Source of the DNA: Salipiger sp. IMCC34102
GTDB taxonomy: Bacteria > Pseudomonadota > Alphaproteobacteria > Rhodobacterales > Rhodobacteraceae
Assembly (NCBI RefSeq): GCF_004145405.1
Contig: NZ_SELQ01000002.1
Span: 1 to 64,000 of the forward strand
Direction of reading: 5' to 3'
Length of the DNA stretch: 64,000 nucleotides
Part shown: positions 7,277 through 16,466 of the stretch, piece by piece
Layout of the letters: each line of letters opens with the position of its first letter
How positions within the stretch are numbered: position 1 is the stretch's first letter
Made by a program: the position numbers and the translations under genes
The notes under the pieces: generated by a model
Told to the model about the DNA's origin: nothing
What the model saw: the letters and a program-made list of their open reading frames with translations, nothing else
Database searches by the model: none

Positions 7277-8500
7277 ATGACGCCCGCACGCCGCAGCTTA
7301 CGTCCGGATCTGGTCGGAATCGTCCTCCTGCTGTTCTGGGCGGGTATGGCCACGGCGCAGGATTTCGGCGCGCGGGTCCGGGTCGATCCCGTGACCAGCC
7401 GCGTCGCGGACGCAGGCGAGGGCGTTGCGGTGCAACTGACCCTGTCCCAGCCGGTGCCGTGGCGGGTCTATACCCTGACCGACCCCGACCGTCTGGCGGT
7501 GGAGTTCCGGGAGGTCGACTGGTCCGGCCTGACGGCGGCGGACCTGCTGCGGCCCGGTCTGGTCGAGGACCTGAGCTTCGATATCCCGCGGCCCGGCTGG
7601 TCGCGGCTCGTGGCCCCCGTGACGGTGCCCCTCGCGCTGGAGCAGGCGGGGATGCAGGTCGATTCCGCGACCGGTGCGGCCGTCTTGTCGCTCGACTGGT
7701 CCCCCACCACGCCCGAGCTTTTCGCCGCAAACGCGGGCGGGCCTGAAGAACGGCAACTTCCCACGCCCGCGCTGCCCGCCCCCGACCGGGCGGCACGTCC
7801 CATGACCATAGCCATCGACCCCGGTCACGGCGGTGTCGATCCCGGTGCCATGCGCGACGGCGCGGTGGAGGCGCACCTGATGCTGAGCCTTGCCATCGAA
7901 CTGGCAGAGGCGATCAACCGCGAGGGGATCTTTCGCGCCGTTCTGACGCGGCAGGACGACAGTTTCGTCCCGCTTGCCACCCGAATGACCATCGCGCGGG
8001 CGGCGGGGGCGGACGCGCTGATGTCGTTGCACGCGGACGCGCTGGAAGCGGGCGGCGCACGGGGCGCATCGGTCTACACGTTGAACGCGGCCGGGGCGAC
8101 CCGCGCCTCGGAGCGCATGGCCGAGCGGCACGAGCGAGAGGACCTCATCGCGGGCCTGGACCTGACGGGGCAGGACGACCGGGTCGCCTCTGTCCTGATG
8201 GACCTTGCCCGCGCGCAGACGCGGCCGGCCTCCGAGGCGCTGGCCCAGTCCATCGTCACGGGCCTGCGCGGCGCGGGTGCACGGCTCAACACGCGCCCCC
8301 GGCGCGACGGGCGACTGGCCGTGCTGAATGCCGCCGATTTTCCGTCCGTCCTCGTCGAGGTGGGCTTTCTGTCCGATGCCGTCGACCGGGCGGCCCTGTC
8401 CTCCGCGGCGGGGCGGGCCCCGATCGTGGCGGGCCTGCACGACGGGCTGCGCGACTGGGGACAGGCGCAGGCCGCACGGGCGCCGTTGCTGCGCCGGTAA
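7277..8500 (+). CDS. N-acetylmuramoyl-L-alanine amidase, AmiC type with AMIN domain
   Basis: A periplasmic zinc amidase of 407 residues that cuts the bond between MurNAc and the stem peptide to separate daughter cells. It starts with a signal peptide (hydrophobic residues about 12-26, ending ATAQ), followed by an AMIN domain (about 30-145) that targets the septal wall. The Amidase_3 catalytic domain spans about 175-400. Zinc ligands are His184 (DPGHGG), Glu198 and His252 (SLHADA), and the catalytic Glu is at about 361 in VLVEVGFLSD. No LysM domain is present. It is followed by the PBP1A gene, so hydrolysis and synthesis of murein lie side by side. Confidence 0.92.
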   Translation: MTPARRSLRPDLVGIVLLLFWAGMATAQDFGARVRVDPVTSRVADAGEGVAVQLTLSQPVPWRVYTLTDPDRLAVEFREVDWSGLTAADLLRPGLVEDLSFDIPRPGWSRLVAPVTVPLALEQAGMQVDSATGAAVLSLDWSPTTPELFAANAGGPEERQLPTPALPAPDRAARPMTIAIDPGHGGVDPGAMRDGAVEAHLMLSLAIELAEAINREGIFRAVLTRQDDSFVPLATRMTIARAAGADALMSLHADALEAGGARGASVYTLNAAGATRASERMAERHEREDLIAGLDLTGQDDRVASVLMDLARAQTRPASEALAQSIVTGLRGAGARLNTRPRRDGRLAVLNAADFPSVLVEVGFLSDAVDRAALSSAAGRAPIVAGLHDGLRDWGQAQAARAPLLRR

Positions 8501-8609
8501 ACGTGATGGCGGGACGCGGAAGCCTGCCGATATCCGGCTGATCTGCTTTTGACGGCACCCGTCCCCGGCCCTATAAGCGGCCCAATTCCCCAGACCAGAG
8601 GCTGACGCT

Positions 8610-11108
8610 TTGCTGCGATTCATCATGTCCTTCTTCGGCGCCATCTTCTCGATGGTGACGCTCGGCCTCGCGATGCTGGCGCTGTCCCTTGGGGCGGTGT
8701 TCTTCATGTACGGCCGGGACCTGCCGTCCTACGACACGCTGGCGCAGTACACGCCCAAGACGATCAGCCGGATCTACTCTGGCGAGGGCGACATCATCGA
8801 CGAATTCGCCGTGGAACGTCGCCTCTTCACCCCGGCCGAGGAAATTCCCGACATCGTCAAGCAGGCCTTCATATCGGCCGAGGACAAGAACTTCTACACC
8901 CACGCGGGCTACGATCCGCGGGGCATCATGGTGGCCATCTACGACGCGGTGGAATCGCGCGGGGCCGACGTGCGCGGCGCGTCCACGATCACCCAGCAGG
9001 TGATGAAGAACTTCCTGCTCGACGGCTCCCGCTCGGTCGAGCGCAAGATCAAGGAAATCATCCTCGCCAGCCGGATCGACGGCGCGATGAGCAAGGAGAA
9101 GATCCTCGAACTCTACCTCAACGAGATCTTCTTGGGAAAAAACAGCTACGGCGTGACCGCGGCCTCGCTGACCTACTTCAACAAGCCATTGGCCGAACTC
9201 ACGGTGGAAGAGGCGGCCTACCTCGCGATCCTGCCCAAGGCACCGTCGGACTACGACCCGGTGCGGCAGTACGATCGCTCCATCGGGCGGCGCAACTTCG
9301 TGCTGCGCGAAATGTGGGAGAACGGCTACATCGACGAGGCGACCTATGAAGAGGCCCGCGACCACCCGCTGGAAACCGTGCAGAGCGGCGATTACGAAAG
9401 CTTCCGCTCCGAATTGCCGCCGCGCGACTACTTCACCGACGAGATCCGTCGGCAATTGTCCCAGAACTTCGGCGAGGAAGAATTCTTTTCCGGCGGCCTC
9501 GCGATCCGGGCCACGGTCGATCCCGCCCTTCAGGTCGAGGCGGCCCACGCGCTGCAACGCGCGCTCGAAACCTACGACAGGGGCACGGGCCGCTGGCGCG
9601 GCACCGGCAAATCGATCCCGGCCGAGCAACTGGAAACCTGGCGCGATGCCTTGCGGGACGTATCCGTCGCGCGCGACATCACGTTGGAAAGCCCGTGGCA
9701 TCCCGCCGTCGTGCTCGAGATCGCGGACCAGTCGCTCACCGTCGGCGTCGAAGGCGAGGAAGAGCTGAAGTCGATTCCGCGCGACGACATCGCCTGGATG
9801 TCGGGCAACTTCTTCGACAATTTCGAGGTAGGCGACGTCGTCCACGTGCGCCGCATGACCGACGACGCGAGCGGCGAACTGATCCGCTGGACACTACGCC
9901 AGGTGCCGCAGGTGCAGGGCGCTTTCATGGCGATGGACGTGAACACCGGCCGTGTGCTGGCGATGCAGGGCGGCTTTTCCTACCAGGCCAGCGTCTTCAA
10001 CCGTGCGACGCAGGCGATGCGCCAGCCGGGGTCCAGCTTCAAGCCGTTCGTCTATGCGACCGCGCTCGATTCCGGCTATTCGCCCGCCACGATCGTCGTG
10101 GACGCCCCGATCGAGATCAACACGCCGCAGGGCGTCTGGCGGCCCAAGAACTATTCCAACCGCTTCTATGGCCCGACGCCCCTGCGGACCGGCATCGAGC
10201 AGTCGCGCAACCTGATGACCGTGCGCCTGGCGCAGGAGGTCGGGATCGACACGGTCGCCCGTTATGCCGAGAAGTTCGGCGTCTACGACAACATGCGCCC
10301 GAACCTTGCGGCCTCTCTGGGCTCGGAGGAGACGACGCTCTTCAAGATGGTCGCCGCCTACGCCATGTTCGCCAACGGTGGTGAGCGGGTGGAGCCGACG
10401 CTGGTGGACCGCGTCCAGGACCGCTACGGCAACACGGTCTATCGCCACGACCAGCGGATCTGCGAAGACTGCCAGTTGACCAGCCTGCCCGCCGGACAGG
10501 CCCCTAGGATCGACAGCAACCGCCAACGCGTCATGAACGAGATCACCGCCTATCAGCTGACCTCGATGCTCAAGGGCGTGGTGGACCGGGGCACGGCTTC
10601 GGGCGCGATCAATCTGCCGGTCCCCATCGCGGGCAAGACCGGCACGACCAACGACGAGAAGGATGCCTGGTTCGTGGGCTTTTCGTCCAATATTGCGGCC
10701 GGCTGCTACATCGGCTTCGACAACCCGCGTCCCATGGGCAAGAGCGCGTCCGGTGGCGGCATCTGCGCGCCGGTCTTCAACAGCTTCATGGCGGAGGCGA
10801 TCAAGACCTACGGCGGCGGTCCGTTCAACGCCCCGGCCGATTGCCAGTTCATCAACATCGACCGCTTCACCGGCGCGCGCCTGCCCGATGGGGCCTCCGG
10901 CAACAACGTGATCGGCGAATGCTTCCGCCCGGGCGAAGAGCCGGTCTTCGGCATCACCTTCGACGGCGGTTTCGCGATGTCCTCGGACCTGCCGCTCTTC
11001 GACGAGGTGCCGCAGGCGGCGCGGCAGGTCACGACCTCCACCGGTCGCACGGCGACGGTTGGCCCGCGGGCGACGTCAGGCGCGCTGTCTTCGGGCGGGC
11101 TCTACTAG
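8610..11108 (+). CDS. mrcA: Penicillin-binding protein 1A (bifunctional transglycosylase/transpeptidase)
   Basis: A class A PBP of 832 residues that polymerises and crosslinks peptidoglycan. A cytoplasmic stub and a membrane anchor (about 8-36) come first. The GT51 transglycosylase domain follows with its catalytic Glu in SAEDKNFYTHAGYDP, then an OB-like insert, then the transpeptidase with SxxK in PGSSFKPF, SRN in EQSRNLMT and KTGT in IAGKTGTTND. The chosen start is TTG at 8610, because AGAGG lies 8 bases upstream and relatives begin M-RFI-SFFG. The first ATG, five codons in, has no ribosome site nearby. It is probably expressed with or just after the amidase. Confidence 0.93.
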   Translation: MLRFIMSFFGAIFSMVTLGLAMLALSLGAVFFMYGRDLPSYDTLAQYTPKTISRIYSGEGDIIDEFAVERRLFTPAEEIPDIVKQAFISAEDKNFYTHAGYDPRGIMVAIYDAVESRGADVRGASTITQQVMKNFLLDGSRSVERKIKEIILASRIDGAMSKEKILELYLNEIFLGKNSYGVTAASLTYFNKPLAELTVEEAAYLAILPKAPSDYDPVRQYDRSIGRRNFVLREMWENGYIDEATYEEARDHPLETVQSGDYESFRSELPPRDYFTDEIRRQLSQNFGEEEFFSGGLAIRATVDPALQVEAAHALQRALETYDRGTGRWRGTGKSIPAEQLETWRDALRDVSVARDITLESPWHPAVVLEIADQSLTVGVEGEEELKSIPRDDIAWMSGNFFDNFEVGDVVHVRRMTDDASGELIRWTLRQVPQVQGAFMAMDVNTGRVLAMQGGFSYQASVFNRATQAMRQPGSSFKPFVYATALDSGYSPATIVVDAPIEINTPQGVWRPKNYSNRFYGPTPLRTGIEQSRNLMTVRLAQEVGIDTVARYAEKFGVYDNMRPNLAASLGSEETTLFKMVAAYAMFANGGERVEPTLVDRVQDRYGNTVYRHDQRICEDCQLTSLPAGQAPRIDSNRQRVMNEITAYQLTSMLKGVVDRGTASGAINLPVPIAGKTGTTNDEKDAWFVGFSSNIAAGCYIGFDNPRPMGKSASGGGICAPVFNSFMAEAIKTYGGGPFNAPADCQFINIDRFTGARLPDGASGNNVIGECFRPGEEPVFGITFDGGFAMSSDLPLFDEVPQAARQVTTSTGRTATVGPRATSGALSSGGLY

Positions 11109-11175
11109 GCTGCGCTTGTTCCTGCCGTCGTGGCGCGGTATCTGCCGTAGGATCCATTTGAAGTAAGGGCCGTAC

Positions 11176-12303
11176 ATGCGCGCCGAGACCGAACAGGCCA
11201 TCGCGGCCACCGAGAAATCGCTGAAACTTCTGGCCCAGCGGCTCGACTATGAGACGGCGCCGCATCGCCTGGAAGAGTTCAACGCGCGCGTCGAGGACCC
11301 GACCCTCTGGGACGATCCGGCCAATGCGCAGAAGCTGATGCGCGAGCGTCAGATGCTGGTCGACGCGATGGAGAATTACGAGGGCATCCGGCAGGAACTG
11401 GCCGACAACGTCGAGCTGATCGAACTGGGCGAGATGGAGGACGACGCCGAGGTCGTGGCCGAGGCCGAGGCCGCGCTGCTGGCCTTGCGGGACAAGGCCG
11501 CCGAGAAGGAGCTGGAGGCGCTGCTGGACGGCGAGGCCGACGGCAACGACACCTTCCTCGAGATCAACTCTGGCGCGGGCGGCACCGAATCCTGCGATTG
11601 GGCGAACATGCTCAAGCGCATGTATATCCGCTGGGCGGAGAAGAAGGGCTACAAGGTCGAACTGCAATCCGAAAGCCCGGGCGAAGAGGTGGGAATCAAG
11701 TCGACCGCGCTGAAGATCAGCGGGCCGAACGCCTACGGTTGGTTGAAGTCGGAAAGCGGCGTGCACCGGCTGGTGCGGATCTCTCCCTACGATTCAGCGG
11801 CGAAGCGGCACACGTCGTTCTCCTCCGTGTGGGTCTATCCGGTGGTGGACGACAACATCGAGATCGAGGTGAATCCGGCGGACATCCGCATCGACACCTA
11901 CCGCTCCTCCGGCGCGGGCGGTCAGCACGTAAACACGACCGACTCGGCGGTGCGGATCACGCACGAGCCGACGGGAATCGTGGTGACCTCGTCCGAGAAG
12001 TCTCAGCACCAGAACCGCGACATCGCCATGAAAGCGCTGAAATCCCGGCTCTACCAGATGGAGCTCGACCGCCGGAACGCCGCGATCAACGAGGCGCACG
12101 AGAACAAGGGCGATGCGGGCTGGGGCAACCAGATCCGGTCTTACGTGCTGCAACCCTACCAGATGGTGAAGGACCTGCGGACCCGCTACGAGACCTCCGA
12201 CACCTCCGGCGTGCTGGACGGCGACCTCGATGGGCTGATGGCGGCGACGCTGGCGCTCGACGTGAGCGGCAAGAGCCGGGCCGAGGCCACGGCGGAGGAT
12301 TAA
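11176..12303 (+). CDS. prfB: Peptide chain release factor 2
   Basis: RF2 recognises UGA and UAA and triggers peptide release. The protein has 375 residues in the normal order: coiled N-terminal domain, the recognition loop in [15 protein letters not shown], and the GGQ motif at residues 248-250 in [17 protein letters not shown]. The recognition tripeptide is SPY rather than the SPF of E. coli, a variant I recall from alphaproteobacteria. The frame is continuous from the ATG, so the programmed +1 frameshift that controls RF2 in E. coli is absent. The stop overlaps the end of the convergent exporter gene by 4 bases. Confidence 0.95.
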   Translation: MRAETEQAIAATEKSLKLLAQRLDYETAPHRLEEFNARVEDPTLWDDPANAQKLMRERQMLVDAMENYEGIRQELADNVELIELGEMEDDAEVVAEAEAALLALRDKAAEKELEALLDGEADGNDTFLEINSGAGGTESCDWANMLKRMYIRWAEKKGYKVELQSESPGEEVGIKSTALKISGPNAYGWLKSESGVHRLVRISPYDSAAKRHTSFSSVWVYPVVDDNIEIEVNPADIRIDTYRSSGAGGQHVNTTDSAVRITHEPTGIVVTSSEKSQHQNRDIAMKALKSRLYQMELDRRNAAINEAHENKGDAGWGNQIRSYVLQPYQMVKDLRTRYETSDTSGVLDGDLDGLMAATLALDVSGKSRAEATAED

Positions 12304-13784
12304 CGCCGCCGCGCGATCCCGGCCAAGGCCACCGCCGCGGCCAGCAGCGCCATGCCGGCCGCACACCAGGCGATGACCGAAAAGCCCGTGTTCATCGCCT
12401 CCACGTGGCCCGGGTCCGGCAGTCGATCACCGAAATCCGCCATGCCGCCCGACAGGTTGTAGGCGATGGTCACGACAGAGCTCATGGCCGCGACCGCGAT
12501 CAGGCCGCCGATCCGGCTGACGGAGTTGTTGATCCCCGACGCGATCCCGTCGCGACCGCGTCCCGCCGCCGACATCACCGAGGCCGAGAGGGGGGCGACC
12601 ACCATGCTCATGCCCAGGCCCACGACCGCCATGGCGGGCAGGACACCCAGCCAGAAATTCTGCGTATGGACGACCAGGGCCAGCACGCCGTACCCAAGCG
12701 CCGCCAGGCCCGCGCCTCCCGCGATCAAGCCACGCGCGCCCCGCGCGTCCGCGAGCTTTCCGAACCGGGTCGAGAAGAGCGCGATGAAGCCAGAGAGCGG
12801 TGCGAAGGCGGCAATGGTCTCGATCTCGGTCATGCCCCATCCTGCGACGGTCAGCATCGGCAGGAAGAAGAGGATCGCGGACATCCCGAAGTAGAGCAGG
12901 AAGGTGGTCGCGTTCGCCGCCGAGAAGGTGCGGTTGGCAAAGAGCGCCAGCGGCATCATCGGCGTCGTCGTCCGCGACTGGTGGATCACGAAGATGCCCA
13001 GGACGGCCAATCCCAGGACACCCGTGGCAATGGTGAGGCGGGTATCGTTGTAGGCCTCGAGATGGGTCAGCGCCCAGGCGATCAGGCCCAATCCCGCGAC
13101 GGCGAGGCCCGCGCCGATGAAATCCACGCGCTCGCCCGAGCGGCGGGGGTCGGTCTGGACGGCGGACCAGGTCAGCCAGAGGCAAAGCGCGCCGAGCGGA
13201 AGATTGATCGCGAAGATCCCGCGCCAGAACTCCGGCCCGCCCAGTGACAGCAGCAAGCCGCCGACGATGGGGCCGGCGGCCGTCGTCAGGCCCGATGCCG
13301 CGGCCCATATGCCGATGGCGCGGCCGCGCTCCTCGCGCGGGTAGGCCCGGCTGATCATCGCAAGCGAGCCCGGCACCATCAGGGCGGCACCCGCCCCCTG
13401 CGCCAGTCGCGCCGCGATCAGCGCGTCGGGCGTCGGGGCCAGCGCGCAGACCATCGACGTCAGAAGAAACAGCCCCACCCCCAGCGAGAACATCCGTGCC
13501 AGGCCGAAGCGATCACCGAAGGCACCGCCCGCAAGGATCAGCGCCGAAAGCGTCACCATGTAGGCGTTGTTGATCCAGGTGGCCTGGTCGAGCGTGGCGC
13601 CCAGGGTGCTGCGGATCGCCGGGATCGCGATGCTGACCACGGTGCCGTCGATGAATCCCATCGACGAGGCGAGCACCCCCGCCGCCAGGATCCAGCCGCG
13701 CCGTTTCGGGCGCGCGAAGTCCGGCACGAAAACGGGCCGCGCCGCAGGTGGCGTGGCCCGTGTCAGGCGTGAAGTCTCGGTCAC
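12300..13784 (-). CDS. MFS transporter, DHA2 (EmrB/QacA) type
   Basis: An inner-membrane proton-coupled exporter of 494 residues with about 14 predicted membrane helices, as usual for the DHA2 family. Conserved features include [15 protein letters not shown] in helix 1, the motif-A loop [13 protein letters not shown], and the motif-C region [19 protein letters not shown] with [13 protein letters not shown]. Substrates are usually drugs, biocides or toxic metabolites, but cannot be deduced here. No adaptor (EmrA-like) gene or TetR regulator is next to it. It lies just upstream of the bactofilin gene end, in the same orientation, but is probably independent of the wall genes in function. Confidence 0.87.
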   Translation of the reverse strand: MTETSRLTRATPPAARPVFVPDFARPKRRGWILAAGVLASSMGFIDGTVVSIAIPAIRSTLGATLDQATWINNAYMVTLSALILAGGAFGDRFGLARMFSLGVGLFLLTSMVCALAPTPDALIAARLAQGAGAALMVPGSLAMISRAYPREERGRAIGIWAAASGLTTAAGPIVGGLLLSLGGPEFWRGIFAINLPLGALCLWLTWSAVQTDPRRSGERVDFIGAGLAVAGLGLIAWALTHLEAYNDTRLTIATGVLGLAVLGIFVIHQSRTTTPMMPLALFANRTFSAANATTFLLYFGMSAILFFLPMLTVAGWGMTEIETIAAFAPLSGFIALFSTRFGKLADARGARGLIAGGAGLAALGYGVLALVVHTQNFWLGVLPAMAVVGLGMSMVVAPLSASVMSAAGRGRDGIASGINNSVSRIGGLIAVAAMSSVVTIAYNLSGGMADFGDRLPDPGHVEAMNTGFSVIAWCAAGMALLAAAVALAGIARRR

Positions 13785-13792
13785 CCGCGGCC

Positions 13793-14308
13793 TTAGCTGT
13801 CGCTCTCTTTGCCGCTGGAATTGCCCGGGGCGGGCAGGCTCTGGGTCGGCATCTTGGTCGACTTGCCGCCGTTTGCGAGCGGGTCGTCCTGGCGCTGCAC
13901 GGAGCCTTCGAAGTGGGCGCCCGATTCGATGGCGATGGTCTTGTGGATGATGTCGCCCTCGACCCGCGCGGTGGAGGTCAGGCGGACCTTCAGGCCCCGC
14001 ACGCGGCCCACGATGCGGCCGTGGATGACCACGTCGTCGCCCACGACCTCGCCCTTGACGGTGGCGCCTTCGCCGACGGTCAGCAGGTGGGCCCGGATGT
14101 CGCCGTCGACCTCGCCCTCGATCTGGATGTCACCGCTGGTGCGCATGTTGCCGGTGACCAGCAGATCCGCCGACAGGATCGACGCGGGCGGCTTGGCTTT
14201 GGCGGGGGCCTTGTAGTCGCTGTTGGCGGCGGGCGCCGGGGAAGACGTCTGCTGTACCGGCGCGTCGGCTTTCGGGCCCGGTTCGTTGATCTTGGATTTA
14301 GAAAACAT
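13793..14308 (-). CDS. Bactofilin (polymer-forming cytoskeletal protein)
   Basis: A 171-residue protein with the bactofilin core (about residues 40-140). This is a right-handed beta-helix built of short repeats such as GDIQIEGEVDGDIRA, TVGEGATVKGEVVGDD and VIHGRIVGRVRG. The flanking N- and C-terminal tails are polar and proline-rich, as usual. Bactofilins self-assemble without nucleotide and recruit wall enzymes to chosen sites. The gene overlaps the end of the upstream M23 peptidase gene by 11 bases, a pairing that recurs across bacteria and suggests that the filament positions or inhibits the peptidase. Confidence 0.92.
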   Translation of the reverse strand: MFSKSKINEPGPKADAPVQQTSSPAPAANSDYKAPAKAKPPASILSADLLVTGNMRTSGDIQIEGEVDGDIRAHLLTVGEGATVKGEVVGDDVVIHGRIVGRVRGLKVRLTSTARVEGDIIHKTIAIESGAHFEGSVQRQDDPLANGGKSTKMPTQSLPAPGNSSGKESDS

Positions 14309-15602
14309 CTTGTCCAGCTCTTATGTAGGTCATCGGATTGACGGGGGTACCGCCCACACGCACTTCGTAGTGAAGGTGTGGCCCGGTCGACCGTCCCGAG
14401 TTCCCCATATCACCGATCCGTTCCCCGCGCGAGACCCTTTGGCCGACCTTCACCTGCATGGCGGAGAGGTGCGCGTAGCGTGTCTCGATGCCGAATTCGT
14501 GCTGGATCTTGATGAGCCGCCCGTAGCCGGAAGACCAACCCGCGCTGGTCACGACGCCATCGGCGGTGGCGTAGATCGGCGTGCCGATGGGGGCCGCGAA
14601 ATCGGTTCCGGCGTGCAGCCGGCCCCAGCGCTGGCCGAAGCCGGAGGTGAAGCGGTAGGCGGCCTTCACGGGCACGTCGAACGGCGCCTTCTCGGCCGCG
14701 ATGCGATAGAGATTGATCTCGTCCAGGCGGTTCAGGATGCCGTTGGCGCGCGCGGCGTCCGGATCGGGGCCGCCACCGCGGGTGGAGAAGGCCAGCGGCG
14801 TCAACGGGCCGCCCGAGCCGGAATAGCCGCGGCGGATCTGGCTGATCATGTTGTCGGGGTTCATGCCGGCGGCGCGGAACATCTTGTCCAGCGGCTCGAC
14901 CGAGACGGTCATCGCGTCCTCGAGTTGGCGGAAGATGTCGTCGTTGCGTTCCTGCAGAAGGCGCAGCTCGAGCTGTGTTTCGGCCGCGTTGTCGAGCGCG
15001 AATTGGGCATCGGCCGCGATCTGGTCGCGTTCGGCGGCGGTCTCGGCCAGGGCGGTGGCCAGCAGATCGACGGTGGTGTCGGCCTCGGCGGTCTGCGTGG
15101 CGGAGGTGGCGCCGTCTTCCTCGCTCAGTGCGGCCAGTTCGGTCCGGCTTTGCTTCACCTCCTGCATGGTCTCGCGCAGGGTGCTCTGGACCACGTCAAG
15201 ACCGGTTTCCAGCTCGCGGCGGCGATCCTCCACCGACAGGAGTTCGGATTGCATGACCGAGATCTGTTCCAGCGCCGCGTTGAAGCGTTCCTGGGCCGCG
15301 ACCGCCTCCGTTGCGCGGGCGTCGCGTTCCTCGGACAGGGCGTTCAGGCGCTGTTCGTAGACGATCTGATCCCGCTGGGCCTGGGCGCGAAAGTTTCCGG
15401 CACCGATGCTGTCCATCAGCAGGATCGCGGTCGAGATGATCGACCAACCGACCAGTGCCGTGGCGACCCCCCAGCCCAGAAGCTGATGCGAGGGACGCAG
15501 CCGGATGAAACGGGTTTCAGTATCCGAACGGATGAAGAGCCGCTTTTCGGGGAACCGCTTCTCGAGGCGCGCGTGCACAGCCAAAGCCAGTCGTGATCTC
15601 AC
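14298..15602 (-). CDS. M23 family metallopeptidase, membrane-anchored
   Basis: A 434-residue LytM-type endopeptidase. It has a cytoplasmic start, one membrane segment (about residues 45-66), a long coiled-coil region (about 75-230, rich in Glu, Ala, Gln and Arg) and the C-terminal M23 domain. The zinc-site motifs are HAGTDFAAPIGTPI and GPHLHYEVRVGG. It probably cuts peptide crosslinks in the wall under control of the adjacent bactofilin. The start is GTG at 15602 with GGGAG six bases upstream. The 310-base region upstream is rather AT-rich and probably holds the operon promoter. Confidence 0.9.
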   Translation of the reverse strand: MRSRLALAVHARLEKRFPEKRLFIRSDTETRFIRLRPSHQLLGWGVATALVGWSIISTAILLMDSIGAGNFRAQAQRDQIVYEQRLNALSEERDARATEAVAAQERFNAALEQISVMQSELLSVEDRRRELETGLDVVQSTLRETMQEVKQSRTELAALSEEDGATSATQTAEADTTVDLLATALAETAAERDQIAADAQFALDNAAETQLELRLLQERNDDIFRQLEDAMTVSVEPLDKMFRAAGMNPDNMISQIRRGYSGSGGPLTPLAFSTRGGGPDPDAARANGILNRLDEINLYRIAAEKAPFDVPVKAAYRFTSGFGQRWGRLHAGTDFAAPIGTPIYATADGVVTSAGWSSGYGRLIKIQHEFGIETRYAHLSAMQVKVGQRVSRGERIGDMGNSGRSTGPHLHYEVRVGGTPVNPMTYIRAGQDVF

Positions 15603-15722
15603 GTAAGTCTCCCAAACCTGTCCCAGTCAGCAGCGGCTGCCTGAATTTTTTTATCACCGCTGACAGGGTTCTACCCAGACTGCGGCCACGGAGCAACGGT
15701 TCGGGACTTTATTTCAAGTTCA

Positions 15723-15737
15723 CGCCAACTTTTGGCG
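15723..15737. repeat. Inverted repeat in the 310-base gap between the M23 and bcp genes
   Basis: CGCCAA-CTT-TTGGCG is a perfect 6-base inverted repeat in the gap 15603-15912. The rest of this gap is AT-richer than its surroundings, holds no convincing gene and carries another hairpin (15873-15898) close to bcp. It may be an operator of the M23/bactofilin promoter, but nothing more specific can be said. Confidence 0.35.
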
Positions 15738-15872
15738 AATTTACGCCGAATTCGCGTGTAGAAATCCGCGCTTTCGCGTTGTTTTGCAGGCCCGCATGAC
15801 GGACCGACCTTCTGCGGGGGACAGGCGTAAAGCGCCGTGCGGATAGGACAATCTCCCCCCCGCCTCCGCCAT

Positions 15873-15898
15873 CCGAAGGGCGAATCGTCACCCTTCGG
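15873..15898 (-). terminator. Hairpin downstream of the bcp gene
   Basis: CCGAAGGG and CCCTTCGG form a perfect 8-bp stem with a 10-base loop, 15 bases after the bcp stop codon. There is no U tract on the minus strand, so it could be a Rho-assisted or 3'-stabilising hairpin rather than a classical intrinsic terminator. Confidence 0.45.
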
Positions 15899-15912
15899 GA
15901 GCGTGGCGATCG

Positions 15913-16383
15913 TCAGCCTAAGGTGCGGGCCGCCTCCAGCACGGCCTCGACATGGCCCGGCACCTTCACCTTGCGCCAGACCTGCGCGATGCGGCCTTCG
16001 GCGTCGATCAGGAAGGTCGCACGCTCGATCCCCATGTGCGTCTTGCCGTACATGCTCTTCTCGACCCAGGTGCCGTAGCGCTCGCAGACGTCGCCGTCCG
16101 CGTCGGACAGAAGGATTACTGAAAGACCGTGCTTGTCGCGGAACTTCTCGTGCTTGGCGACACTGTCCTTCGAGATTCCCAGAACCACCGTGCCGGCCTG
16201 CGCGAAGACTTCGGCGGCTTCGGTGAACCCAAGCGCTTCCTTCGTGCACCCGGAGGTGTCGTCACGCGGGTAGAAGTAAAGCACGACCTTCCGCCCGGCG
16301 AAGTCGGCCAGGGAGACTGTTTCGCCACCGTCGCGGGGCAGGGTGACGGGCGGGGCGAGATCTCCGGGCTGGGGGGCGGTCAT
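15913..16383 (-). CDS. bcp: Thioredoxin-dependent peroxiredoxin, BCP/PrxQ family
   Basis: A cytoplasmic peroxidase that reduces hydrogen peroxide and organic hydroperoxides. From the ATG at 16383 (ribosome site AAGGAG about 7 bases upstream) it has 156 residues. The peroxidatic Cys46 lies in DDTSGCTKEALGF. In the atypical 2-Cys BCP enzymes a resolving Cys sits five residues later; here that position is Leu51, so this protein would act as a 1-Cys type or use the other Cys near residue 101 (DVCERYG). The upstream open frame (30 more codons) lacks conserved features and crosses the divergent promoter region. Confidence 0.9.
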   Translation of the reverse strand: MTAPQPGDLAPPVTLPRDGGETVSLADFAGRKVVLYFYPRDDTSGCTKEALGFTEAAEVFAQAGTVVLGISKDSVAKHEKFRDKHGLSVILLSDADGDVCERYGTWVEKSMYGKTHMGIERATFLIDAEGRIAQVWRKVKVPGHVEAVLEAARTLG

Positions 16384-16466
16384 GGGGGTGCTCCTTGCAT
16401 CAGGTTGAGGGTTCCGTTCCGGCACCCGACGGGGGAAGGTAGGGCAGGGCGACGAGGCAGGCAACG

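Noticed and set aside
9346-9846. Alternative frames inside mrcA
   Set aside because: They are Arg/Pro/Ala-rich shadows of the PBP1A gene without conserved motifs.
11176-11400. Programmed +1 frameshift in prfB
   Set aside because: The RF2 frame is continuous from the ATG through residue 375, and no in-frame UGA occurs near codon 26.
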